Source: Lentinus brumalis | Taxonomy: Eukaryota; Basidiomycota; Agaricomycetes; Polyporales; Polyporaceae | Direction of reading: 5' to 3' | Length of the DNA: 64,000 bases | Assembly (NCBI GenBank): GCA_001792895.1 | Contig: MARA01000003.1 | Span: 2,542,001 to 2,606,000, forward strand | Shown: in pieces, positions 12,714-25,201 of the stretch | Position numbering within the stretch: position 1 is the stretch's first letter | Layout of the letters: each line of letters opens with the position of its first letter | Translations under genes and position numbers: made by a program | Notes under the pieces: model-generated | Told to the model about the DNA's origin: nothing | Databases searched by the model: none | What the model saw: only the letters and a program-made list of their open reading frames with translations

Positions 12714-14494
12714 ATGAAGGACAAGATCGTTGACGCCAGTATGTGTCACAGAAGCCTGTGAGATTGGCTCGTCTCGCTTGCTCACCCTGCTTCGCGCACT
12801 CCTCCCTCGCAGACTTCCCCCGCACGCTCGACCAGCGTGTCTACCATCTCGGGCTGCGCGCAGGCGAGGTAGCCAACCGCATCGTACGTGCATCCTCGCC
12901 CAGGGCGAATTTCTCCCGGCGATTTGGGGCCGCTGCTGCTGCTGCGACCCCGCAGTGGCACGCCAACGTCGACGCCAACGCTAACGGCTGACATCCCAGA
13001 TCACGCTGGGAACCCCGTCCAGAGCGCACGCCATCGCTTCCTACCTGGACCCGACGCCCGCGCCCTTCACGCTGACGTCGGAGCGTGGCTTCACGACGAT
13101 AACCGGCCGCTACCGCGGCGTGCCCGTTTCCATTGTGAGCATCGGCATGGGCTACCCCAACGCCGATTTCTTCGTGCGCGAGGTAAGGGAATGCCTCAAT
13201 GGCGACATGGTCGTGGTCAGGTCAATGCCCGTTTCCCAGCCTTCAGCCCGAGCCGAACATCCCGTCTGACGTTTTCCCCCAATCACCATTCAAACCCGAC
13301 TGCAACGTGAACTTGGACATTGCACCCGCACCCGCATGCGACAACGTCCAAGGCTCGGCTCCTGTGGCGCTCTTATCGACGTCCCGGTAGGGACCGTCGT
13401 CGTGCCCAAGGGCAGCATCGCAGTCACCAGGAACTACGACTTCGACTTCGTGGGCCGCAACTCCAAGTCCGACGCGAATGAGGAGCCGTACAGGACTAGC
13501 AAGCCGGTACGTCTCGTAGCTTCTCGCCTCCCGTGCGAGATGCCCACTGAATTGAACTTTGCCGCCAAAGGTCATGGCCGACCCGATCCTGCACGATGCG
13601 GTAAGGTTTACCGTCCGCGCTGCCCAGTACAGCGATTTCCGGCACTCAACTTTATCCAGCTCGTCAAAGCCCTGAAGGCTACCCGACCCCCGATGTCGCC
13701 ACGCCGATCGTGGACCACACCCTCAACGCGTCCGCGGACAGGTGCGTCCTCCGACGCCTTCGCTGTCTGCGGGGTGTGCTCAGCGCCCGATCGAAAGTTT
13801 CTACTCGTCTCAGGGCAGACAGACGTCCTTCCCGGACCACAACGCAGACCTCATTGCCCGCCTGACGGCCCAGCACCCCGATCTCGCCACCCTCGAGGTG
13901 CGTCTGCGCGGCCTATCAAGGGTTCCTCGCCCCGTGTGCGTTCCGAGGCTCACGCCCCGCACGCATCTAGATGGAGACGTTCCACATCCTCCACCTCGCG
14001 TCCTGCTGGGACATCGAGGCACAGGACGACAGCGCAGACGCCCCGCCCATCCCGCACGCGGCAACTTCTCCGTCCATCTCGCCCACACACGCGCACTCCA
14101 CGCAGACCCAGATCCCCGATGTCGCCACCTCGTCCGCCAGCCATGCACGTCTCAGCCCCCCGCCGCAAATTCGGGCCGCGGCGGCGCAGATGGTGTTCGC
14201 CTCTCGCACGTCCCAGGACTTCATCACTCCGGAGCAAGTCTCCACCATCGAGGCGTGGACCGGGCGTGCCGTGCTCGACGCTCTCGTCGGGCTCCCCATC
14301 GACCGTGAGGTACGTGCTTCTCGTTTCAGATCGACAGGCTGCGATAGTGTGCGGCCTGCGGCATCTGACGTCGCCGTTCGTGACAAAACGTGGCTCGCTG
14401 ATGCTTGCCCCTGCAGAGACTGCACGACGAGCGCGGGAGCGTCTGGGAGATCGCGGGCGCGGACGCCCAGGAGGCTCAGGCGGCCCGCCGGTAG
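12714..14494 (+). CDS. Uridine phosphorylase (PNP/UDP phosphorylase family)
   Basis: Cytosolic pyrimidine-salvage enzyme converting uridine and phosphate to uracil and ribose-1-phosphate. Nine exons can be traced: 12714-12738, 12813-12883, 13000-13220, 13353-13506, 13571-13600, 13660-13741, 13798-13897, 13971-14309 and 14417-14494. Joined blocks include MKDKIVDANFPRTLDQRVYH, TLGTPSRAHAIASYLD, SERGFTTITGRYRGVPVSIV, SIGMGYPNADFFVREVRE, GSCGALIDVPVGTVVVPKGS, FYSSQGRQTSFPD and MET(F)HILHLASCW, matching the phosphate- and nucleoside-binding regions of the family. The start is set by the 8-codon first exon, which joins in phase. Oddities: three introns need an AAG acceptor, and exon 6 needs one extra base at the C5 run 13687-13691 to keep frame between HDALVKALKATRP and PDVATPIVDHTLNASAD. 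With that base the product is about 366 residues. A disordered Ser/Pro/Thr insert lies between HILHLASCW and the C-terminal helices. Confidence 0.88.
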
Positions 14495-17400
14495 AAGGAA
14501 CGACCTGCCTGATCGGTGCAAGAACGACGCGGAGGAGACGAGTCAGGTGTTTAGACAACTGTATAGAGTACGCAGGCCTCCTTATAGAGTCGGCGAAGCG
14601 TGTACGGGATCGTGCGCTTCGTGATGCGCGCCGCACAGGCCAGGGTCTGTTGGTTAGTTCTTAGGAATGCGAATTCCGAAATCCCTCGGCCACAAGAATA
14701 GCCTTCGAACCTCGCTCGCCTGTGCGGCGGTCGCCGTGCTGGTAGCTCTAATGCGTGCGGGGATGCTCCTCGTTCACGGCAGCCTTAGTCATGCCAGTCG
14801 TGCCGCGCAGAGCAAGTAGTACCGAGTGGGCGAAGAGCGATGCCAAAGACAGTGCCGCCGGGGTGGGTTTGAAGTAATCTTCCCATGAGTTCAGAGTACG
14901 AACGGCCTCCGAGGAGACAGCACGTGCCGGTTTGAGCAGTACATGTAAGTCGTACGAAGGATTGTGTCAATCTAGCAGTATACAGAGACGTGACACATAC
15001 TGGTCCAATCGTCCCACATTGTGGCGTTGCGCCGTTCCAAGAGCATTGCCGGACCGCTGTCAGGTAGGAGAGATGAAGAAAGCCAAGGAGCAACTTAAAA
15101 CATTTCCGCTTGAAAGTCTGCGACTCATATGGAGGTCGAGAAAACCCGAGAGGGGACGCTGCGCGCCAAGATGGTACAGATACGAACCTTCCCGTTCTGG
15201 GAACGAGCAGGTGTAATCTAAATCTGCGACACGGTCTGCGGGGGACGGTAGAGTTCAAGTACCACGCACGCGGCTAGGGTTCGGTATTCAGATAGGGATC
15301 GCGGCGGGCGGATTCGAGCGATGGTGGGAGAGGAGGTAGAGCTCGGAGACGCCTCTTATGTCCTCCTATTCCTGCGAGATGCGATCGTATTTGTGGGGTC
15401 GTTGTGGGCGATTGTAGGAGGCAGCGACGATCGGCCAATATATTCCGGGGCCGGAAGATAAACGATCGGATGGCATGTAGGTCCAGGGCGACTCCCAGAA
15501 AGCGGTAACTCTCCACGAGCTGCGAGAACCGAGTCGGAGCTCTAGGAACGCACCATCGGGGGGCCGCACTTTCCCTCGCCGTCAGGCCCCGCGAGCATCG
15601 CAGGGTCATCTGGGAGGAAGAACGGGCCCGCGAACGCGCCAGGATGGATCTCATGGGAGCCCAGGAGCAGAATGCGGATGGAAGGAGGCGTAGAACGAGC
15701 CCTCGGGTGCGTCTTTTGGCACGAACAGACTGCGGGGCAGTCTCTGATTCGTCTATCACTCGGCAGGGGGCTGGAGATCCTGGAGCACGGAGCTTTTGCG
15801 CGACAAATCGGCCGCGAGATAGACGCTACGCTGCCAGGATTGTCCGTCCGCGCACAGGACCGGTGTCCGCTGGGAATGCGCTATGTTTGCGGGCTGATAA
15901 CCGGGCCTGAGGAGCGAGGAAGGCCTAAAGGCCGCGCCTGGAGTGGGCTTGGGTGCATGAGAATGCGGTCGGACCCGGCGCAAGGCGACCGTCAACCTTG
16001 ACGTCGTCGACATGGAACCCCGGGGGGTCCCTGCCCTGTCGCAAATTTATCCCCACACGCCATGGTGTTTAGAGTCGTGAGCACGCACCGTCGCTGTACA
16101 CGATCATTCTAGGCGTTCACAGGCGGGGTGTCGGGGTGCCGCGACTGGTTTCCGAGGGATCTTCGCACAAACGGCGAGATGAAATCTACGCCGTACCTCG
16201 AGGACTTTCCAGGCGCGAATGGGCGCCTGTAATCTTCATGCGGGGCTCGAGTCTCCACCGCCCCGTTCTCAGGAATGAACAGGACGGAGATACACCGTAA
16301 AAATGAGGCGTAGCCCCATTCTAACAGCTACCTTTAGCTTCGAGAGCTTGGAGCAACGTTCGCGCCCCTCCTGATTATCAGCATGGACTGTGGGAGCGTC
16401 CCCCTGCCGCCATGCGCAAAGTGATCGAGTTAACAAGCTGAAAGACCCACTAAGAGACGTTCCATTGGAGTTCCCTCACCTCCGCTCCCGAGAGAACGTC
16501 GGCCGAAGGCCACGGCGGTATCGTATCCCGCAACGCCGGCCATCTTTCATATCCGGATGAGAGGACAAGGTTTCCAAGGCGTCGCGCCATCGATGCCATC
16601 ATCAACGGCTGTCGCACGTTCTGCAGCCTGCGGGGGAGCTCGCGGATGTACAGGCACCACGATAGCATGTACCCGGAACGAGTATCCCCGCCCAGATCTT
16701 TTCAATTAGCCAATTAGACTTTCAGAGTCATCACGTGATAGCTGTTCTGGATTGCTCACCTTGTTTTTGCGATGTGCAGTTGAAAGGGAGAGATGTAGCC
16801 GGAGGGGACGTGTGGTTGGCAGAAGCCAACTCTATCCAGTCCGGAGAAAGGGTGGAAGATCTTCTGAGAAACTGTCGTACGCCCTCCCACCCATCGTTGC
16901 TCTCATTCATTCGCGTACGAGCCTTGCTATCGCAGAATATCCGATAATCACCATGAGGATGAATTACGAGAGTGCGGGTGCAAGAGGCAAGGCATGGAAT
17001 CCATACGCAGCAGCTAGCGCTGGAGTATATAGCCGTAGTTAGCCTGGCAGCCATCCAAAGCAACGAACTTGGCGCTATCACGCACCTTTTCCTCCGTACT
17101 CTTCGCTCTGCCCACTACGCCATGCGTTCGTAGCCGAGCTGGATCAGCAAGCCCTCCAAAGGATCGCCTCGCCTCACTCCAGATCTCTGCCACATCGGGA
17201 GCCGGTCGGGTATGTTAGTCTCTGGTTATTTGGCAGCCGACGGTCGGTGCTCGATCTAAGTGCTGATCAGAAGGGAGAGCTGAGACTGCGGAGAGTCGGG
17301 GAGGATGCTGGCGATCGGCGAAGGGGAGGTGACCCGGCAGGAATGCCGGTCATCGGAGCAGAGTGATTGAGTGGTGGTTGGCGGCAGGGGAGGATCGGCA

Positions 17401-19393
17401 GGGGTCCGAGAGAGAGAGAGAGGGTTGTGAAGATGTCAGCGGCGGCAGCTGGTGCCAAGACTGAGTCGTGTATGCTGGTGAGTGAAGCCGAGGCGGAGAG
17501 TTGTCGCAGAACTCACAGACAGGCTGCAAGTACCAGCGTGCGGGCCCCGGCTCGGGCTACGAGACTCGGACAGTGTGCCTCAAACTCATGCGCAGACTCC
17601 TACCGCTGGTGGTCAGCAGACAAACAAGCTCGCAAGCGAGAGCAATACCCGCCCGATCTTGAATCGCAATCGGTGTGTGTGTCTGTCAATTTAGCAGATT
17701 ATCGGACCCACATAGTCCAGCCCCCGATACGCGTAACATGACCGTCCTTGCGATAGTCGAGGCGGAATAAACGCAAGCGAGGCGATCGGTTGCCGAAGAT
17801 GGCTCGCTCCCGCCCCGCGATCGTTCAGGCAGTATGTATGCGCGGTGGCGATGCCGATTGTGTGTTCGCTTTGCTTGCGGGTCCGTGCAGGCTCTTGTAT
17901 CGCCAGTGCGCAGGAGTCAGGTGGTACAGCGTCCGCTCTCCTCCTGCGAGGGATGATGCACTTGACAGGACCACACTGAATGGTGCGTGGTGCGATGGTC
18001 GCGTGAATGGGTGTCAGACCGGGCAGGGTGTGGCTGGCGGCCCGCTTAGCGGTATTGAATCTGAATGACGGAGCTTGTTTCATAGACTGTGATCACATCA
18101 CTCACTGAGCTCCTAGCACCCTCTACAGGGCTTGCGTTGCTCAATATGAAGCCCTCGGGCGTGTAACGGTAGAAGTGGAAGCGGACAAGTACCAGACTGG
18201 AGACCCGCGGCGAGAGTGAATATCAGTGAACACCGAGCTCATACAATCGACTGAGATGAAACTACTCACTGAGCTACCATATCCTTTACAAATCACGCGC
18301 TGCTCCCTCCCTGCCATCGTTCTTATTAAGCCCTAGCGGTGGAAGTGACAGCCCACAGGGCACTAGAGCGGGAGTGGGTTGGCGGACGCGTCGAGAGTCA
18401 GTGACCCAGCTCGACTAGTTTTATATGATACGACTCAACTGCTCATAGTTCCAGACGGGGAACTACTGATCTGCCAGTACATGGTCCCAGCTGCGGCTGG
18501 ATGTTGCAGAACGGACGGCTGTTGCACCAGGGGACTTAGAGAGCGTGTTGCAGTACTTGCGTGCTCCGTCTGGGCTCGGGTAGATATTGTACGCATCTAC
18601 ATTGAGACGTCGTACATCTCCGGGATATTAGTGAAGACGGGCTATGAGCTACTGCGGCATGCCTCGGCAGAACCACAACGTATTCACGAGAGCGAGTCCC
18701 TCGTACGCTCTGTTAGTCTTAGACCAAGTATTCCTCTCGTGGCTTCCGAATCCACGGATTCACAAAGTACGCAGATCTGGAGCTGCTGAACCGACAATGA
18801 GGATTCGCGATGACCGCGCGTCGCAATGTGACCGCTGCAGGGCGTGAATGTATCTCCCCGATATGTTCGTTTCGTCGCAGGGACGTATGACGGTGTATTG
18901 TTTCGTCTCTACACTTTTGACCGGCCCCGGTGTCCACGGCCTCTTCCTAATGACACGCAGTCTGTGAACTTGATATGGTCAGTGTCTGCTCACCGGCGAC
19001 GCGCGGACATCGCGCGCGAGTACGAACATGCTCACTAAGTCATCGTCAATCAACTGCGGACACGAATGCCAGGGAATACCGCGAAACCCGGTACTTCGTG
19101 CCCCGACGGGGGATAGCACAGCTTGCAGATCTCGAGGATTTGCGGGAGCATGTGTCATTGTCGCTGTCAGGACGGATAGCATCGATGCGCATTACTGCGG
19201 AGTTGGACTGCATTGGTGATTGAGCGGCGAACAAGAGCCGTGCGATGGCTGCGGTCGTCCGTCTTGAGTGACACACTTGGAGGCGTAGAAGACTTCAAAC
19301 GCGTGTTCTATAGGTATGGGGTATCCAGACGAATAAGTAATAAACAATGGTCACATCGTGCCGCGATGTACAAGGCCGTCGTCTCGGGACCGG
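14495..19393. other. Gene-poor interval
   Basis: About 4.9 kb without a supportable gene. An open stretch on the plus strand at 15672-16001 reads FWHEQTAGQSLIRLSLGRGL and continues in a plausible helical pattern. It has no recognised domain and is flanked by stops, so it may be a relic exon. Near 18090-18380 two segments share degenerate similarity (phrases like CTCACTGAGCT and AAGCCCT), suggesting an old local duplication. Nothing else recognised. Confidence 0.45.
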
Positions 19394-20575
19394 TCAAGGC
19401 ATCACCGGCTCTAGCGCATAGAACGCTTCATACAAATACACGAGGCCGAACAGCAGGAACAGCGCGCTGGCGGCAAAGGTGACTGTGATGCGTAACGAAA
19501 GAGATGGATAGAAGCGAACGATGAAGTCAGCACTTGACGTGAAACGAGCGCGGAGCGGGCACGGGGAGCTTGGACGTACCGTGCTTGACGGATATCTTGG
19601 TGGATACATACCGCCCGCCGATGACGGCAAGTGCAGTACAGCACGAGTGGCCGACTATTGTGCCCAGTGCGACAACATAGACGTTCTGGGTAGGCAGCGC
19701 AATGTGTCAGCGCTGAGAATAGACGGGAGAAGTATAGCCACACCCGAGAGAAATGGATAGCACGCCAAGTATAGCGATGCGAGCAGACACGGCACACGCG
19801 CAGGGTCTCATACGTGTATTCAGATGATTCTACCCGCCGCAGATACTTCGGTTCTCCCGCTCCCGGAGACGATGCCGACACACGGATTGACAAGAGGATG
19901 AGTACTCACATCGGCCGCGGCTAGCGCGATTGTCGATATTTGGCTCCGGTCTCCCCACTCTCCAAGGAATGTCAAAACGAAGGCTTGAACAAATACGGGG
20001 CCTAGGAGGTAGCTGAAGAAGTTGCGCGTCGACTCCGCGTACGACTTGAGGCTCTTCTGTGTTGGGGAGGTGGAGACGGGGGACGGCGAACGTCCGTTGG
20101 ACCGTTTCCGGACGTGGCCGTTCACGCGACCCGTACCCGCCTCGATGGCCTCAAGAGCAACGACTTCCGCTCCGTCTGCGCCGACAACACCAGTGCCGTC
20201 GTGCGCCGCCTCGTCTCCCTCGATGTCCTCCTCCGCCTCCTTCATCTCTTCCTGTATCTTCTCGTTCCCCGCCTTCATCTCCCGCGCCTCCTGCAGCATC
20301 TTCGCACCAAAGACAAGGAACAGGAGCGCTGCGCAGACTTGTGTCCATTTCCGCGGTATGAGGGTGGGGAGGAGGTGACCGAGCTCGGCTGAGAGGATGG
20401 ACATGACGACGAGCGAGCCGAACGCGCCGGCGAAGACGACGAGACGAGGGTGTCGCATAGCGAGAATAGCGGCAATAAGGAACGTCTTGTCGCCAATTTC
20501 TGAGACGATAATCATGGCAAATGATCGCCACAGGGCGTGCGCTGCACCCTCGTCCGCCGAGGCATCTTGGGCCAT
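19394..20575 (-). CDS. GDT1: GDT1/TMEM165-type Golgi Mn2+/Ca2+ transporter (UPF0016)
   Basis: Membrane cation/proton exchanger that supplies Mn2+ and Ca2+ to the Golgi and supports glycosylation. Three exons: 20575-19910, 19685-19580 and 19482-19394, joining in phase to 286 residues. Both hallmark E-x-G-D-(K/R)-(S/T) motifs are present: SEIGDKTFLIAAILAMRHPR near residue 25 and GEWGDRSQISTIALAAAD near residue 205. Hydrophobic segments follow (LVVFAGAFGSLVVMSIL, ALLFLVFGAKML, then VYVVALGTIVGH, LAVIGGRYVS and ASALFLLFGLVYLYEAFYAL), giving about six membrane passes with a hydrophilic Glu/Asp/Ser-rich loop between the two halves. The second motif lies just before intron 1, and the junction AAAD|NVYVVALG restores the expected sequence. 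The N-terminus is short, without a clear cleaved signal peptide. Family assignment is firm; substrate follows from the family. Confidence 0.95.
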
Positions 20576-21764
20576 TAAATCTGTCTGTCATTGGCGTCAT
20601 AATCCAGCGTCCACGTAGTTAGCACATACCACAAATCTATAGTCTATGTAGCGAGCAGAATATTGAACAAATCTAGAAGTTCGACAAGATGATGAGGGAA
20701 GAGAGCAAGGCGTGAAACCCGAACGCAGCGTCAAGTCACTGTCCGGTTCCAGTACAGGCGCTAATATAACGCGAGCGTAGTGGCGCACGTGACTCGGAAC
20801 CATTAGTGCAGGAGCCTATGACTCTGAGGAAGACGAAGTTTGTCTCTTCCTCCTCTTCTGTGAACTACTTACGAAGACTGTACCTACTGGAGCTAAGTAT
20901 GTATGTTGCCCTGTTCCTGCGAGAGATAGCTAGCCTGAACCACTTGGGATGTCCCCAACCATCCTGTGTTCCGACACTCCGGCATCGCATTGACACCATG
21001 TACACCAACGATGCCGTCGTCTGCCAGTCAAATAGCCCAATGCATCCCAATGCATCAGTCGTACTGGTGGGTGCGCGTCGGCTTATGTCGTGCCCGGGGA
21101 CTCCTGGGGATCGTGCGTGAGAGTGTGCGCCATATCGGTGGGATGTAGCGACGTGGCCGTCTCGCTGTCGACGTGGTATCAATATCATGGTGACGTTGGA
21201 TTACTCACAGGTTGCAGCGGCGGCGGTCGACTTCTCGCCCTCTCTCTGGTCACCCGTGGATTATAATCGCTTTCTCTGAGGCATAAGTCAAAGCCATATA
21301 GGTGAGCACAAACTTGAGCTTCTCCTCATTTGACGGCACATTAGCCAGTATTGCTATTAGCAGTGGCACTCACATCGGACCTCACTGGATCGCATTTCGT
21401 GTGCGTTGGCTCAATCCCACAAAGCAGGCAAGTGATAAGCAATGATAGCGTGGTGATCGGACCTGGCGACTAGAGTCAGTTTGCGAGGTTTGCTCAGTTT
21501 GTCTCAGTCCTCTTACATATGCGAGCGGTTTTCGTTTGTGCTACGGCGGACTGAGGACTCGTATCCGGACCGTGTCTCCATTCGCTTTGCTTCCGCGTGA
21601 GAAGCAGTAATTTGCGACAACCTCGTGGGCTTCGCGAGGTTCTTCCTGCCGCACTGACGTTTCGTCCCGGCTCACCGCGCTCATTGTGCCGAGGTATGCA
21701 GTGTGCAAGACTCGCTGCTGACACCCTCAGCACTGACCTTCACTCTTAACTCTTAGATCTTCCA
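20576..21764. other. Intergenic interval
   Basis: About 1.2 kb between the divergently transcribed GDT1 gene and the first tandem paralog. No coding pattern recognised. It must contain promoters for both genes; no specific element could be assigned. Confidence 0.6.
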
Positions 21765-22943
21765 ATGAGTTCGACTCAGCCCTCTTCAAGTCCAATAGAT
21801 GAAGGTGTGTGCGTCTCTTGTATGTTGATCTTCGCTGATCGAGGCACTTCGATCAGCCACCCCCAGCGGTGTAGAGGGGAAACAGCAGACCCCGGTTCAA
21901 CTCGATGGGCGGATTGAGTGGCGACCAGTGGTCCTTGAGGTCTGTTCGCAACAGGCTCCACGTCATCAAAGTGCGCTTTCGACCCGAACATCTGTCTATA
22001 GGTCGCACGACACTGGCACATACCCGCCTTAACCATCGCTTACGGCGTACACCGACTTCTCAGGCGTCATGTTCCTCGTCGATCAGCACCATGGACGTCA
22101 CTCAGACTATCGGAGCTCTACATCGCTGGGGACTCGGGTGCTCGCTTGCTATGAAGAGCCTTGCAGATATCGTACGTGCTTACAAGGACGACAACGTGGC
22201 TGTGGTCGCTGTGGCAGGGTCGCGCGTCCAGTCTGCGTCGGTGAGACACTCCGTACTCCCCCAGGAGGCGGTCCAGGATCGGCGAGTAAGGGAGCTCGTT
22301 TGCGCTATTCGAAAGTGTACGTGCTCGACTGCGTCGTGCAGTATGGTCTCACATATCCGCTTAACGTGTGCGTTGTTCTCAATTGCAGCTTCATACACCG
22401 ATGGTCTTCGCGGTAAGCTGTCGTGGTGGCACCACCACATATGGGTGGATAAGGCAACATACGACGCATTGGCGGCGACGATCGTCCACCGCAGCCTACA
22501 GGCCGACCCAACTTGGACCCCTCGCCACCTGACAGACTTCGACATCTGCACGACATTCATTGCCTTATACGCCTCGAAGCGGGTACGCCGGTTGGGTATT
22601 CCCAAGTCACGCCACCTCACTAACCTATATTCTTGGCGATGTGACGATGCAGTCCACCCATATCAGCAACTCTCTATGGGGAGCGTTTGCTGCTTCCATC
22701 CCAATCGGAATCTATATGCGGCGGCGCGCCTTGTACTACCTGCCCATGAATGTCGCGCAGCGTGTCCTAATCGGACTCATGATATACTGCGACTGCGCCT
22801 TCAGCTACCATAGCTTTGATTATCTACAGGATATGCAGGACAAACACCAGGTAGCTATCGCCGTCACGCGCGTTTTCGGAAACATGGAGGAGGAGATCGC
22901 GGAAACAAGAGCGGCGTTCGCGCCTCTGTGGTTCCTTCTATGA
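21765..22943 (+). CDS. Uncharacterised tandem-paralog family, copy A
   Basis: Function unknown. It is clearly homologous to the next gene (23430-24545): WHIPALTIAYGVHRLLRR versus VPAFAAAYGVHRYYRR; YTDGLRGKLSWWHHHIW versus YYDGTLSGKIAWWHNHLW; and DYLQDMQDKHQVAIAVTRVF versus RYLQQIQDKEQCAKALTHVF. The start MSSTQPSSSPIDE resembles the Ser/Pro-rich N-terminus of copy B. Exons read with most confidence are about 22023-22117, 22390-22580 (up to YASKR, then GTACGC) and 22651-22943 (STHISNSLWGAF to the stop). The intron before YTDG has the same phase (1) as in copy B. The middle exon is uncertain: the homologous frame meets a stop near 22152 and another frame (22070-22315) continues, so either an exon is missed or a frameshift is present. 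Confidence 0.6.
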
Positions 22944-23429
22944 GGTGTAATGCGGAGCATACGAAGCACAGAAGCGAAGGGCATATGTATAGGCGTCATG
23001 GCAGGTTCCGGATGTATGTATCGTACGCTCGCTTTGATCTCTTGGATTATGTCGTGAGGTACTCATGAGTTGCTCATGAGATCAAGTCCGGGAACGTCAC
23101 TAGGGTACGATGAGACAAAACTGCATGCCCCGCCAATACATTTTGTGTGTGTACGAGTCTCACGCAGCCCGTGGGGGACTTCAAATGACATGGTGGCAGA
23201 GTGAGCAGACTCGGAGGGTACTCACCGAATCTTTGTGTGGGTTTGGATGAGAAGCGGGGTTAATGAAGATTTGAAACCAGGCTTACTAAATCAAGTGTGG
23301 CTGTGACCCACTTCTTTTCGGAGTTTCATTGAGTCTTACCGTACTTTTGCGCGTACCCAGGTTAACGTTCATCCACCACCTGCAACCGAGCTCACTGTTC
23401 TCTTGCTCGATTCCTGGGCCAATCAAGTC

Positions 23430-24545
23430 ATGGAAGAAATCATTGGAGGTTCGACGAGCCCGTATAATCTGGATCCAACACCGTCTGGCTCGAATAGAGA
23501 CTCCAGCAGCTCGAACCCAATCGTGCTAGATCCTCATCCTACCTCGCCGAAGGTCAACGTGAGTCTCATACACTTGAATATATGTTGACTATCTCTGACA
23601 ATACCGACAGTGGTTCAAGTGGTGGCCAGTCCCTGCCTTTGCTGCGGCATACGGCGTGCACCGCTACTACAGGCGCTACAGGCCGCGTACCCTCCCCGTG
23701 CTCACACCTCTGAGACTGCCGGAGTTGTACATTTCGATTGCGCTCGCCTTTGTTGTGGCAGGCGACAGTGTGGAGCGCGAGGAAGCTGTCATTGACGACC
23801 GACACTTGCTCACTATCGAGCTCGCTGGCCGGAGAGCATTCGACGCGCTTTTGGATCCCGAATTGGGCGACAGGTTCGGCAATATCGACAAGAAGCTCTT
23901 GAGCGACGAGCACAAGGAAGAGCTTCGGAGGATACGTGAAGGTGAGCGGGGTCAACATAACCTGACTTTTGTTCTTTCGACGATCGCTGACTCTGCGAGT
24001 ATTAGCACGCTACTATGACGGTACCTTGAGTGGCAAAATTGCGTGGTGGCACAACCATCTGTGGTCAGATGATCGGACATGGAACGAATGGTCGAGCCTT
24101 ATCGGCCTCAGGATACCGTTCTCTGAGTGGCCGAAGAAAGCCCAAGACTGGGATACCCTAGTGACGCACATCGCCAACAGTTGCGATGATTACGTGCGTA
24201 GATTACAGTCCCCGAAGGTTTCCGTGTCCTGTTGATGTCTGATGCTTTCTATCAATGCAGGACTACGGCTCGGGTATGCTGACGCTCCTCGCACTCGCCG
24301 TACCGTTCGGGATGCTCGCTCGCTGGACGCGTCGTCCCCTGCTATTCCGGCCCGTCAACGGGCTGCAGAGGCTCCTGTGGGGCTCCTACCTCTACTTCGA
24401 CTTCGGGAGGGAGAACCAGCACTGGAGATACCTCCAGCAGATTCAAGACAAGGAGCAGTGCGCGAAGGCGCTGACACACGTCTTCGGCGACTTCGAGGAG
24501 GATATCCAGTATGCACAGGAAGAAGGACTTCCGCGTATATTCTGA
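23430..24545 (+). CDS. Uncharacterised tandem-paralog family, copy B
   Basis: Function unknown; 310 residues from four exons (23430-23558, 23611-23941, 24006-24193, 24261-24545) with perfect phase continuity. The N-terminus (MEEIIGGSTSPYNLDP onward) is polar and probably disordered. Then come YGVHRYYRRYRPRTLPVLTP, a hydrophobic stretch LYISIALAFVVAG, an acidic helical segment, the strongly patterned ARYYDGTLSGKIAWWHNHLW, a second hydrophobic stretch MLTLLALAVPFGMLARW, and a C-terminal helix with YLQQIQDKEQCAKALTHVFG followed by DFEEDI. One or two membrane-associated segments are possible. I recognise no named domain. Shared intron phases with copy A show DNA-level tandem duplication. The intact frame suggests this copy is functional. 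Confidence 0.8.
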
Positions 24546-25201
24546 CTTGAGATCTCGGTACGTCACTTCCCCAGGAGTGCCAGACCGTGTTCGCGCTTAC
24601 AAGTGAATTAGGACTTGCCTCGTTTAGACTTATTGCCGGGGATACTTACGCTGTTGGTCGGCCATAGCACATCACCTTCAACACGATACAACTGAGCATC
24701 TTTGATATGTTTCGACGCCTCTGGGTACAAGTAAGGGCACCTGTGCGTTCTGAGTCCTCTCATCGTCTTCCACAAGGACACGTACAACGTACAGCTCCAG
24801 CAACCATACTCAAATGGTCGTCCGTCGCAACCCACTTGAAGCAAGTGACTGGTTACTAATATCGTCGTGGGTGCAAGACGGCGATAGCACCTACTACCAC
24901 GCGCGACCGACGGTCACGGCTGGTGAGCTACGATTAAACCGTTCGGCGACTCGGCAATGCAGGAGAAGATCAGTATCGATGGCTTACCGAACCCGAAGAA
25001 GTATTACTGTGTACTCTCAACGCTGCATTCGGTGTACACAGGTGTGTCCTTCAAAGCTGGAGTCACGTCATGTCTCAGTGTCATCTGGGAACAGCGCGAT
25101 ACTCGTGCACTACCGACAATGCCCGGTGCCCATATAGGACGCACGCATCCTCGCCGTCTGTATCACCATCGATCGACCACCCACCCAACTTGCCACACAT
25201 C
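24546..25201. other. Intergenic interval
   Basis: About 650 bp. A short minus-strand frame (24844-24608) contains an in-frame GTAAGT after LYRVEGDVLWPTNS, which could be a relic exon, but no partner exon was found. Presumed promoter of the reductase gene at 25202. Confidence 0.4.
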
